A stretch of DNA of 64,000 nucleotides from Leifsonia sp. NPDC080035 (GTDB lineage Bacteria; Actinomycetota; Actinomycetes; Actinomycetales; Microbacteriaceae), in assembly GCF_040050925.1 (NCBI RefSeq), contig NZ_CP157390.1:3968001-4032000 (forward strand), read 5' to 3'. Below the pieces are notes generated by a model that saw nothing but the letters and a program-made list of their open reading frames with translations, was not told where the DNA came from and searched no databases. The position numbers and the translations under genes were made by a program. Positions 15,642 to 23,291 of this stretch are shown in pieces (the stretch's first letter is position 1; each line of letters begins with the position of its first letter).

Positions 15642-17993
15642 TCAGAGCCGCGCTGCCGCCGACGCCCGGACGCCGCGCGTTGCCTCCACGATGTTCCGCA
15701 GCGACGCGACCGTCTCGTCGTAGCCGCGCGTCTTCAGCCCGCAGTCCGGGTTGACCCAGAGCTGGCGTCCCGGGATCGCGCCGAGCGCCGTCTGCAGCAG
15801 CTCGGTCACCTCCGCGACAGACGGCACCCGCGGCGAGTGGATGTCGTAGACGCCAGGGCCGATCCCGTGCTCGAAGCCGGAGCGCTGGATGTCGTGCACC
15901 ACCTCCATGCGGCTGCGCGCCGCCTCGATGCTGGTCACGTCCGCGTCCAGGTTCCGGATCGCGTCGATGACGACGCCGAACTCCGAGTAACAGAGGTGGG
16001 TGTGGATCTGCGTGGCGTCCGCCACACCGGAGGTCGCCAGCCGGAACGAGCCGACCGACCACTCCAGGTAGTCCGCCTGGGCCGCGCGCTTCAGCGGCAG
16101 CAGCTCTCGCAGTGCCGGCTCGTCCACCTGCACGACGCGGATGCCCGCCGCCTCCAGGTCCGCGATCTCGTCGCGCAGCGCGAGCGCGACCTGCCGCGCG
16201 GTCTCGCCGAGCGGCTGGTCGTCGCGCACGAACGACCAGGCGAGGATCGTCACCGGCCCGGTCAGCATCCCCTTGACCGGCTTGGACGTGAGCGACTGCG
16301 TGTACGTCGACCAGTCGACCGTGATCGGCTTCGGCCGTGAGACGTCCCCCCACAGGATCGACGGCCGCGTACAGCGCGACCCGTACGACTGCACCCAGCC
16401 GTTCTTCGTCACCGCGAAGCCGTCGAGATTCTCCGCGAAGTACTGCACCATGTCGTTGCGTTCCGGCTCGCCGTGCACGATGACGTCGATCCCGATCTCC
16501 TCCTGGAGGTCGACGACGCGCTTGATCTCGGCCTGCATCCGCGCGAGGTACTCGGCCTCGGTCAGGGCGCCTGCCGCGAGCTGCGCCCTGGCACGGCGGA
16601 TGTCGGAGGTCTGCGGGAACGAGCCGATGGTCGTCGTCGGCAGGAACGGCAGGCCGAGGGCCGCCTCCTGGGCCGCCAGCCGGTCTTCGTAGTGTCCGCG
16701 ACGGAAGTCCGCGCGGGTGAGCGCCGCCTCCCGTTCGCGGACCGCCGGCACCCGCACGCCGGGGGCGCCCGCGCGGTCGGCGAGTGCCGCGGTCGCGGCG
16801 CTCAGCTCCGCCTGGATGGCTTCGTGCCCGTCGACGAGCCCGCGCGCGAGCGTCGCGACCTGGGCCACCTTCTGATCGGCGAACGCGAGCCAGCTCTTCA
16901 GGCGCGGGTCGAGGTCCGGCTCGTCGTCCACGTCGTGCGGGACGTGCAGCAGCGACGTGGAGGTGGACACCGCGACGTCCGGGCTCAGGGACAGCAGCTC
17001 GGTCAGCGCGCCGAACGCCCGCTCCAGGTCGCCGCGCCAGATGTTGTGCCCATCGATCACGCCGCCGACCAGGGTTCTGGTCGCGAGCGCCTCGGCGGTC
17101 GCCGCGTCCAGGCCGGTCGGGATGCTTCCGCGCACCAGGTCGAGCGCGATCGCCTCGATGCGTGACGCGGCGAGCACCGGGAGCGCATCGTCCAGGCTCC
17201 CGTACGGCGCCGCGACGAACAGCGCGGGCCGCTCGGCGGCCGAGCCGAGTTCCGCGTACGCGCGCCGCGTCGCCTCCAGCACGTCCGCGCGCTCGTCCTC
17301 GATGCTCTCGCTGACCAGCGCCGGCTCATCCAGCTGCACCCACGGCGCACCGGCCGCGGCAAGGCGGGCCAGCAGCTCGCGGTACACCGGGAGCAGGTCG
17401 GCAAGCCGCGAGAGCGGACGGAATCCATCCGGCGCTTCGTCGGAGGCCTTGCTCAGCAGCAGGAACGTCACGGGGCCGACGATCACCGGGCGGGTGACGA
17501 AGCCGGCGTCGCGCGCCTCCTCGAACTGTCGCACGATGCGGTCGGACGCGAGCCGGAAGCGGGTCTCCGGGCCGATCTCCGGCACGAGGTAGTGGTAGTT
17601 GGAGTCGAACCACTTGGTCATCTCCAGCGGCGGGTTGTCCCCCTCGCCGCGGGCGATCGTGAAGTAGCCGGCCAAGTCGACGGCGCCGTTCGGGCCGACG
17701 AGCCCCGCGAACCGGCTCGGCACCGCGCCGACCGTCACGGCCGCGTCGAGCACCTGGTCGTAGTAGCTGAAGGTCTCCGGGATAGCGGCGTCGTCCCGGC
17801 CGAGGCCGAGTGCCGCGAGCCGCTCGCGGGTCTCCGCGCGCAGGGACGCCGCGGTCGCCTCGAGCTGGTCCGCGTCGATGCTCCCCGCCCAGAAGCTCTC
17901 GACGGCCTTCTTGAGCTCGCGGCGGCGGCCGATGCGCGGGTATCCGATGATCGTCCCGACCGGGAACGCGGTGCGGGTGGAGGTGTCGGTCAT
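15642..17993 (-). CDS. metE: cobalamin-independent methionine synthase
   Basis: 783 residues, slightly longer than the usual 755. It transfers the methyl group of 5-methyltetrahydropteroyltri-glutamate to homocysteine. The C-terminal catalytic barrel shows the zinc ligands H666 and C668 (HTHLCYSEF) and C751 (NPDCGLKTRG). The N-terminal barrel begins GTIIGYPRIGRRRELKKAVE. The ATG overlaps the stop of metF (ATGA), so methyl-folate production and use are coupled. I do not see a cobalamin riboswitch upstream of the pair. Confidence 0.96.
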   Translation of the reverse strand: MTDTSTRTAFPVGTIIGYPRIGRRRELKKAVESFWAGSIDADQLEATAASLRAETRERLAALGLGRDDAAIPETFSYYDQVLDAAVTVGAVPSRFAGLVGPNGAVDLAGYFTIARGEGDNPPLEMTKWFDSNYHYLVPEIGPETRFRLASDRIVRQFEEARDAGFVTRPVIVGPVTFLLLSKASDEAPDGFRPLSRLADLLPVYRELLARLAAAGAPWVQLDEPALVSESIEDERADVLEATRRAYAELGSAAERPALFVAAPYGSLDDALPVLAASRIEAIALDLVRGSIPTGLDAATAEALATRTLVGGVIDGHNIWRGDLERAFGALTELLSLSPDVAVSTSTSLLHVPHDVDDEPDLDPRLKSWLAFADQKVAQVATLARGLVDGHEAIQAELSAATAALADRAGAPGVRVPAVREREAALTRADFRRGHYEDRLAAQEAALGLPFLPTTTIGSFPQTSDIRRARAQLAAGALTEAEYLARMQAEIKRVVDLQEEIGIDVIVHGEPERNDMVQYFAENLDGFAVTKNGWVQSYGSRCTRPSILWGDVSRPKPITVDWSTYTQSLTSKPVKGMLTGPVTILAWSFVRDDQPLGETARQVALALRDEIADLEAAGIRVVQVDEPALRELLPLKRAAQADYLEWSVGSFRLATSGVADATQIHTHLCYSEFGVVIDAIRNLDADVTSIEAARSRMEVVHDIQRSGFEHGIGPGVYDIHSPRVPSVAEVTELLQTALGAIPGRQLWVNPDCGLKTRGYDETVASLRNIVEATRGVRASAAARL

Positions 17994-18955
17994 GCTGGTT
18001 CGCTTTCGGTTGGGAGGGTGGATGTGGCGGACGCGACGGGCCCGAGGCCGACGCGCTCCAGGACGGACAGCACGGCGGCGTGCTGGTTGAACGTGTAGAG
18101 GTGGATGCCCGGAGCGCCGCCGTCGAGCAGCCGCTGCGCCAGACCGGCCGCCCAGGCGATGCCGATCTCATGCCGCCCCTCGTCGGTCGGTTCGACCTCG
18201 AGTTGGATGGCGAGGTCGCTCGGCAGGTCCTCGCCGCTCAGCTCGAGCATCCTCTTCAGGCGCGCGGGCGAGGTCACCGGCATGATGCCGGGCAGGATCG
18301 GGAACCTCACGCCCGCCTCCTTCGCCCGCTGCGCGAAGTGCAGGTAGTCCTCGGCGTGGAAGAAGAGCTGGGTGATGCCGAGGTTCGCGCCTGCGGCCTG
18401 CTTCGCGAGCAGCGCGTCGATGTCCTGGGACACGGAGTGCGATGACGGGTGCCCGTTCGGGAACGCCGCGACGGCGATCTGCACGTGCTCACGGTGCTCG
18501 AGCACCGTCCGTGCCGGCAGCCCGGGAACCGGGAGCTCGCCGTACGGGACGCGCTCGGCCTGCACGCGGTGGATCAGCTGCACCAGCTCCGCGGAGCTGC
18601 GGATGTCACCCAGGCCGTCCCCGCCGGGCTCGACGTCGGCGGGCGGGTCGCCGCGGACCGCGAGGAATCGGCGGATGCCCGCATCCAGGAACTCCCGGAT
18701 CAGCCGGTTGGTCTCCTCGTGCGAGGAGCCGACGCAGGTGAGGTGCGCCATCGGGCTCACGTCGGTGTGGTCGAGGATGTAGCGGAGCACGTCGAGCGAG
18801 GAGCCGCGCGACGAGCCGTTCGCGCCGTACGTCACCGAGATGAAGTCGGGACCGGCGGCGGCGAGCCTGTCGATCGTCGCTGGCAGCGCGGCGGCGGCGC
18901 GCTCCGAGCGCGGCGGGTAGAGCTCGAACGAGAACCGCGCGGCGGTAGAGCTCAT
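17990..18955 (-). CDS. metF: methylenetetrahydrofolate reductase
   Basis: 321 residues from the ATG at 18955 (an in-frame Met at 18985 is possible but lacks family similarity). It reduces 5,10-methylene-THF to 5-methyl-THF, the donor for MetE. Family motifs include FSFELYPPRS with the catalytic Glu, DFISVTYGANGSS, MAHLTCVGSS, FLAVRGDPP and LGITQLFFHAEDYLHF. Flavin-dependent TIM barrel. It is the first gene of the metF-metE operon. Confidence 0.95.
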   Translation of the reverse strand: MSSTAARFSFELYPPRSERAAAALPATIDRLAAAGPDFISVTYGANGSSRGSSLDVLRYILDHTDVSPMAHLTCVGSSHEETNRLIREFLDAGIRRFLAVRGDPPADVEPGGDGLGDIRSSAELVQLIHRVQAERVPYGELPVPGLPARTVLEHREHVQIAVAAFPNGHPSSHSVSQDIDALLAKQAAGANLGITQLFFHAEDYLHFAQRAKEAGVRFPILPGIMPVTSPARLKRMLELSGEDLPSDLAIQLEVEPTDEGRHEIGIAWAAGLAQRLLDGGAPGIHLYTFNQHAAVLSVLERVGLGPVASATSTLPTESEPA

Positions 18956-19105
18956 GGCGTCCTCAGGGTGGTCGATCAGCGGCACGGACTCCCCCGGGCG
19001 TCCGATCGGACGGTGAGGGGTTCACGGGCGGGTGCCGGGCTCGGCTGTCGCACCACGTCGGCGGTCGCCCGCTTGACGTTGATACGGCACCCTAGCAACG
19101 CGAAA
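18956..19105 (-). promoter_or_regulatory. leader region of metF-metE, mechanism not recognised
   Basis: About 150 bases separate the hflX terminator hairpin from metF. On the minus strand a possible -10 box TAGGGT (19088-19093) begins a GC-rich leader of roughly 125 bases with several short inverted repeats. I could not match it to a SAM or cobalamin riboswitch consensus. It may simply be an unstructured leader. Confidence 0.3.
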
Positions 19106-19158
19106 GGCCGGGCGGAAACCCCTCGTGTCATGTTCCGACACGTTGGGTCCACCCGGCC
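19106..19158 (-). terminator. probable hflX terminator hairpin
   Basis: Read on the minus strand, GGCCGGGTGGA pairs with TTCCGCCCGGCC and encloses an inner stem GTGTC-ggaacat-GACAC. A short TTT follows the outer stem. It starts just after the hflX stop, so it most likely ends that transcript before the metF promoter. Confidence 0.65.
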
Positions 19159-19174
19159 CGAGCTCGACGCTCTG

Positions 19175-20701
19175 CTACACGGCGAACGGCTCGAACGCCG
19201 CCTGGTACTCGGGCAGGATGCGCGCCTTCACGCGCGTCCCCTCCTCGACGTACGCCGTCTCCAGCACCCGCCCGCGCTCGTGCAGCGCGGAGATGAGGTC
19301 GCCGCGGTCGTACGGCACCACGAGCTCCACCTCGACCGACGGGTCCGGCAGCAGCCGCGCGATCGCCGCGAGCACCTCGTCGATGCCCTCGCCGGTGCGC
19401 GCCGAGGCGAAGATCGCCCCCGGCTCGAGCCCGCGGAGCACGAGGCGGTCGTCCTCGGGGATCAGGTCCGCCTTGTTGAAGACGACGATCTCCGGGATGT
19501 CCCGCGCCCCCACCTCTCCGATCACATCGCGCACGGTCGCCAGCTGCGACGCCGGGTCGGGATGCGAGCCGTCGACGACGTGCAGGATCACATCGCTGTC
19601 GGCCACCTCCTCCAGCGTCGAGCGGAACGCCTCCACCAGCTGGTGCGGCAGGTTCCGCACGAAGCCGACCGTGTCGGCGAGCGTGTAGAGCCTGCCGTCG
19701 GCGGTCACCGAGCGGCGCACGGTGGCGTCCAGCGTCGCGAACAGCGCGTTCTCGACCAGCACGCCGGCCTTCGTCACGCGGTTCAGCAGGCTGGACTTGC
19801 CGGCGTTGGTGTAGCCGGCGATGGCCACCGAGGGCACCGAGTTGCGGTTACGGTTCGCACGCTTGGCCTCGCGGGCGGGCTTGAACCCGGCGATCTGCTT
19901 GCGCAGCTTCGCCATCCGCGAGTGGATGCGGCGACGATCCAGCTCGATCTTCGTCTCACCGGGACCGCGCGAGCCCATTCCGGCTCCCGCGCCGCCGACC
20001 TGGCCACCGGCCTGCCGGGACATCGACTCGCCCCAGCCGCGCAGGCGAGGGAGCAGGTACTCCAGCTGCGCGAGCTCGACCTGCGCCTTGCCCTCGCGGC
20101 TCTTCGCGTGCTGGCTGAAGATGTCCAGGATCACGGCGGTGCGGTCGATGACCTTCACCCGCACCACGTCCTCCAGCGCACGGCGCTGGCTGGGGGCGAG
20201 CTCGGTGTCGGCGATCACGGTGTCGGCGCCGAGCGACGCCACGATCCCGGCCAGCTCCTGCGCCTTGCCCCGGCCGAGGTAGGTGCTCGGGTCGGGATGC
20301 GGTCGGCGCTGCAGCAGGCCGTCGAGCACCGCCGCGCCCGCCGTCTCGGCGAGCGCCGCGAGTTCGCGGAGCGAGTTCTCCGCGTCCTGCAGCGAGCCCT
20401 GCGAGTAGACGCCGATGAGCACGACGTTCTCCAGCCGCAGCTGCCGGTACTCGACCTCGGTGACGTCCTCGAGCTCGGTCGAGAGACCGGAGACACGGCG
20501 GAGCGCCGCGCGCTCCTCCCTGTCGAACTGGTCGCCGTCGTGGAGGCCGCCGTCGGTCTCCTGCGCCTGCAGCGCCTGAGCCCTCCTGCCCTGCGTGTCT
20601 GCGCCGAACAGCGTCACCGCCGCCCGGCTGTCGTCGGTCGCGAGAACTCGCGCGACGACGTCGTCCGCGGTGTGTTCTTCGATGTTCGTTCGTTCGGTCA
20701 T
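19175..20701 (-). CDS. hflX: GTPase HflX
   Basis: 508 residues. An N-terminal HflX-specific domain (LRLENVVLIGVYSQG, RRPHPDPSTYLGRGKAQELA) leads into a coiled region and a TRAFAC-class G domain: G1 GYTNAGKSS, G3 DTVGFVRNLP, G4 FNKAD. GSRGPGETKIELDRRRI is the linker signature. HflX binds the large ribosomal subunit and can split stalled or idle ribosomes. It is about 80 residues longer than E. coli HflX because of the N-terminal extension. Divergent from a methyltransferase gene. Confidence 0.94.
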   Translation of the reverse strand: MTERTNIEEHTADDVVARVLATDDSRAAVTLFGADTQGRRAQALQAQETDGGLHDGDQFDREERAALRRVSGLSTELEDVTEVEYRQLRLENVVLIGVYSQGSLQDAENSLRELAALAETAGAAVLDGLLQRRPHPDPSTYLGRGKAQELAGIVASLGADTVIADTELAPSQRRALEDVVRVKVIDRTAVILDIFSQHAKSREGKAQVELAQLEYLLPRLRGWGESMSRQAGGQVGGAGAGMGSRGPGETKIELDRRRIHSRMAKLRKQIAGFKPAREAKRANRNRNSVPSVAIAGYTNAGKSSLLNRVTKAGVLVENALFATLDATVRRSVTADGRLYTLADTVGFVRNLPHQLVEAFRSTLEEVADSDVILHVVDGSHPDPASQLATVRDVIGEVGARDIPEIVVFNKADLIPEDDRLVLRGLEPGAIFASARTGEGIDEVLAAIARLLPDPSVEVELVVPYDRGDLISALHERGRVLETAYVEEGTRVKARILPEYQAAFEPFAV

Positions 20702-20723
20702 ATATCGTCCCCGATCCGGGTCA

Positions 20724-20729
20724 ACCCTA
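20724..20729 (-). promoter_or_regulatory. candidate hflX -10 box
   Basis: TAGGGT on the minus strand, 23 bases upstream of the hflX ATG, in the gap shared with the divergent methyltransferase gene. An identical hexamer lies before metF. No clear -35 box is visible. Confidence 0.35.
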
Positions 20730-20731
20730 GT

Positions 20732-20759
20732 TTGCCTGTTCGTGTCTGTCCTGTACGGT
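20732..20759 (+). promoter_or_regulatory. promoter for a leaderless methyltransferase mRNA
   Basis: TTGCCT (20732-20737) and TACGGT (20754-20759) are separated by 16 bases, close to sigma-70-type spacing. Only six bases lie between the -10 box and the ATG at 20766, and no Shine-Dalgarno is present, so transcription should begin at or next to the start codon. Confidence 0.6.
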
Positions 20760-20765
20760 CCTCTT

Positions 20766-21377
20766 ATGGCTTCGGGAGATCACTACTTTTCCCCCGCGCC
20801 CGGAAGCGAACTGAATCTGCGGCCCTTCACCGCGCGCCTGGCGGGCCAGACGTACGAGTTGGTGACGGCCAGCGGGATCTTCAGCCCCGAGCGCATCGAT
20901 ACGGGTACGCGAGTGCTCCTCGACCATGTGCCCTCCCCGCCGCCCGGTGGTCAGTTCCTCGACATCGGCTGCGGCTGGGGGCCTCTGGCTCTCACACTGG
21001 CTCTCGAATCCCCTCATGCGACCGTCTGGGCGGTCGACGTCAACACCCGAGCCCTGGATGTGGTGCGCAGGAACGCGCAGAAGCTCGGTCTCGAGAATAT
21101 CAACGCAGTGTCGCCCGACGATGTTCCCGATGACATCGCTTTCACCACGATCTGGTCGAATCCGCCGATCCGGGTGGGCAAGAACGAGCTCCACAACATC
21201 CTGGAGCGCTGGCTGCCGCGGCTGGAGCCGGGCTCGGATGCGTGGCTCGTCGTGCAGCGGAACCTCGGCAGCGACTCGCTGCACCGCTGGATGGAGGCAA
21301 CGTTCCCGGAGCTGACCACCACGCGCGCCGCCATCTCGAAGGGATTCCGGGTGCTGCGCGCCCGCCGCGCGTCGTAG
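20766..21377 (+). CDS. class I SAM-dependent methyltransferase (RsmC-like)
   Basis: 203 residues. HYFSPAPGSELN at the N terminus, the SAM-binding motif LDIGCGWGPLALTLA, acidic motif II AVDVNTRALDV and the catalytic SNPPIR motif (NPPx, typical of N2-guanine or N-6-adenine methylation) match the RsmC/RlmG-like small MTS domain. It is about half the length of E. coli RsmC and lacks the N-terminal pseudo-domain, as usual in actinobacteria. rRNA is the likely target, but not proven. It is convergent with dapF. Confidence 0.85.
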   Translation: MASGDHYFSPAPGSELNLRPFTARLAGQTYELVTASGIFSPERIDTGTRVLLDHVPSPPPGGQFLDIGCGWGPLALTLALESPHATVWAVDVNTRALDVVRRNAQKLGLENINAVSPDDVPDDIAFTTIWSNPPIRVGKNELHNILERWLPRLEPGSDAWLVVQRNLGSDSLHRWMEATFPELTTTRAAISKGFRVLRARRAS

Positions 21378-21417
21378 CGCGCGTCCGACGCCGCTCCGCT
21401 CGCCTCCCCGCCTCGCG

Positions 21418-22302
21418 TCAGGCGAGCTCGAGGGTGCCCGTGTAGACGAGCTCGGCGGGACCGGAGAGTGCGACGTGCTCGCCGTCCTCGGTCGGGAACA
21501 TGCGGACTCCGACCGTGCCGCCCGGCACATCCACGCGCCACTGGTCCGGCGCCCCCGCGCCCGCCCAGTGCCGGACCGCGAGCGCTGCGGCCGCCGCTCC
21601 CGTGCCGCAGGAGAGCGTCTCGCCGCTGCCGCGCTCGTGGACGCGCATCCGGATGCGGCCGATGCCGTCCTTGACGAGCGGCTCGTGCGGCACGACGAAC
21701 TCGACATTGGCTCCGTGCTCGGGCGTGGGCTCGACGTGCGGGATGTAGCTGAGGTCGGCGGCCTCCAGCTCCGACTCGTCGGCCACCGCGACGACCACGT
21801 GCGGGTTCCCCATGTCGATGCCGAGGCCCGGACGCGCCACCGGCAGCTCCTTGGCGCGGACGAGGGGCTCGCCGCCGTCCAGCCGCCAGCGGCCGAGGTC
21901 GACCTGGAACCCGGTCAGATTGCGCTGCACGTCGCGCACGCCGGAGCGCGTCCCGATCGGCAGGGTGTCGCCGTCGGCGAGCTCGACGAGGCCGGTCTCC
22001 AGCAGGAAGCGCACGTAGACGCGGATGCCGTTGCCGCACATCTCGGCGGGCGAGCCGTCGGCGTTGTAGTAGTCCATGAACCACTCGGCGGCGTCGTCCT
22101 CCGCGAGCGCCTCGGCGCCCTCCGGGAGGTGCGTGGAGCGGACCGCACGGATGACACCGTCCGCCCCGACGCCGAAGTGACGGTCGCAGATCTCCGCGAT
22201 CTCTGCGGCGCTCAGCGGGTTCCGGCCGTCGGGGTCCGCATACAGCACGAAGTCGTTGCCGGTCCCCTGACCCTTGGTGAAGTGGAGCGTCGCCATGCTC
22301 AC
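21418..22302 (-). CDS. dapF: diaminopimelate epimerase
   Basis: 294 residues. The two catalytic cysteines sit in the internally duplicated fold: NADGSPAEMCGNG and ETLSCGTGAAAAA. The enzyme converts LL- to meso-diaminopimelate for lysine and peptidoglycan synthesis; KGQGTGNDFVL is the N-terminal signature. A GTG at 22302 overlaps the miaA stop (GTGA); an ATG two codons later is an equally good start. It follows miaB and miaA, a conserved actinobacterial order. Confidence 0.95.
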   Translation of the reverse strand: MSMATLHFTKGQGTGNDFVLYADPDGRNPLSAAEIAEICDRHFGVGADGVIRAVRSTHLPEGAEALAEDDAAEWFMDYYNADGSPAEMCGNGIRVYVRFLLETGLVELADGDTLPIGTRSGVRDVQRNLTGFQVDLGRWRLDGGEPLVRAKELPVARPGLGIDMGNPHVVVAVADESELEAADLSYIPHVEPTPEHGANVEFVVPHEPLVKDGIGRIRMRVHERGSGETLSCGTGAAAAALAVRHWAGAGAPDQWRVDVPGGTVGVRMFPTEDGEHVALSGPAELVYTGTLELA

Positions 22303-23291
22303 AGCCTATCGAGCGCCGCGGCGACGAGATTGTCGTCGTCGTAGTCGAGCCAGTGGATGCCCGGGTAGCGCTTGAACCAGCTCACCTGCCGCCGTGCGTA
22401 GCGCCGCGTGAGTTGCTGGGTCTGGGCGATCGCCTCCTCGCGGGTGAGCTCGCCGCGGAGCTCGGCGATGGCCTGGGCGTACCCGATCGCACGGCTCGCG
22501 GTGACGCCCCGCTCGATGCCGAGCGGGCGCAGCCGTTCGACCTCGTCGAGCAGGCCGTCCCGCCACATCCGCTCGACGCGTTCGTCGAGGCGGCGGACCA
22601 GCTCGTCGCGCGGAGCGGCGAGCCCGAGGATCGTCAGCGGACGCCAGGGCTGCGGCTCGTCGGGCAGCGCGCCGCTGACCGGCTCCCCCGTGATCGCAGC
22701 GACCTCGAGCGCCCGGACGATCCGCCGTCCGTTGCTGGAGCCGATGCGGCGCGCCGCCTCCGGGTCGACGTCGCGCAGTCGGCGGTAGAGCATCCCCGGC
22801 CCGACCTCGGCGAGTTCGGCCTCCAGCCGAGCGCGGACCTCGCGGTCGGTGCCGGGGAAGCGGAAGTCGAAGACGACGCTGGAGACGTAGAGGCCGGAGC
22901 CGCCGACCAGGATCGGGGTCGCGCCCCTGCCGCGGATCGCGTCGATGGTGGCGCGCGCCTCCGGCTGGTACCACGCGACGGTTGCCTCGTCGGTGACATC
23001 CAGCGCATCGAAGAGGTGGTGCGGGATGCCGCGCCACTCGGACCGCGGGAGCTTCGCGGTGCCGATGTCCATGCCGCGGTACAGCTGCATGGCGTCGGCG
23101 TTCACGATCTCGACCTCGCCGCCGCGCCGACGGATGGCCTCCGCCAGCCCCAGCGACAGCTCGGTCTTGCCGGTGCCGGTCGCCCCGACGACGACGACGA
23201 CGCCAGGGCCACCGCGGCCGTCGTCCGCTCCTGCGGACGTGCCGTCGGGCCGGCCGTCGCCCGCGGGCCCGCCGGACCGCTCGGCGGTCAG
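22299..23291 (-). CDS. miaA: tRNA dimethylallyltransferase, apparent CTG start
   Basis: It transfers a dimethylallyl group to A37 of tRNAs reading UNN codons. The core shows the P-loop GATGTGKT (residues 36-43 of this reading), IVNADAMQLYRGMDIGTAKL, ILVGGSGLY, GRRIVRALEV and RRQVSWFKR. The first in-frame ATG or GTG lies after the P-loop, so an ordinary start would lose the ATP site. The only initiation-type codon after the last upstream stop is CTG at 23291, overlapping the miaB stop as CTGA. That reading gives 330 residues with a Gly-rich 30-residue lead. A frameshift or sequence error near 23290 is the alternative. Confidence 0.85.
   Translation of the reverse strand: MTAERSGGPAGDGRPDGTSAGADDGRGGPGVVVVVGATGTGKTELSLGLAEAIRRRGGEVEIVNADAMQLYRGMDIGTAKLPRSEWRGIPHHLFDALDVTDEATVAWYQPEARATIDAIRGRGATPILVGGSGLYVSSVVFDFRFPGTDREVRARLEAELAEVGPGMLYRRLRDVDPEAARRIGSSNGRRIVRALEVAAITGEPVSGALPDEPQPWRPLTILGLAAPRDELVRRLDERVERMWRDGLLDEVERLRPLGIERGVTASRAIGYAQAIAELRGELTREEAIAQTQQLTRRYARRQVSWFKRYPGIHWLDYDDDNLVAAALDRL

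Noticed and set aside
18976..19131. 51-codon frame in the metF leader that could be a leader peptide
   Set aside because: Its ATG is inside the hflX terminator hairpin and upstream of the likely metF promoter, it has no Shine-Dalgarno, and open frames of this length are common by chance here.
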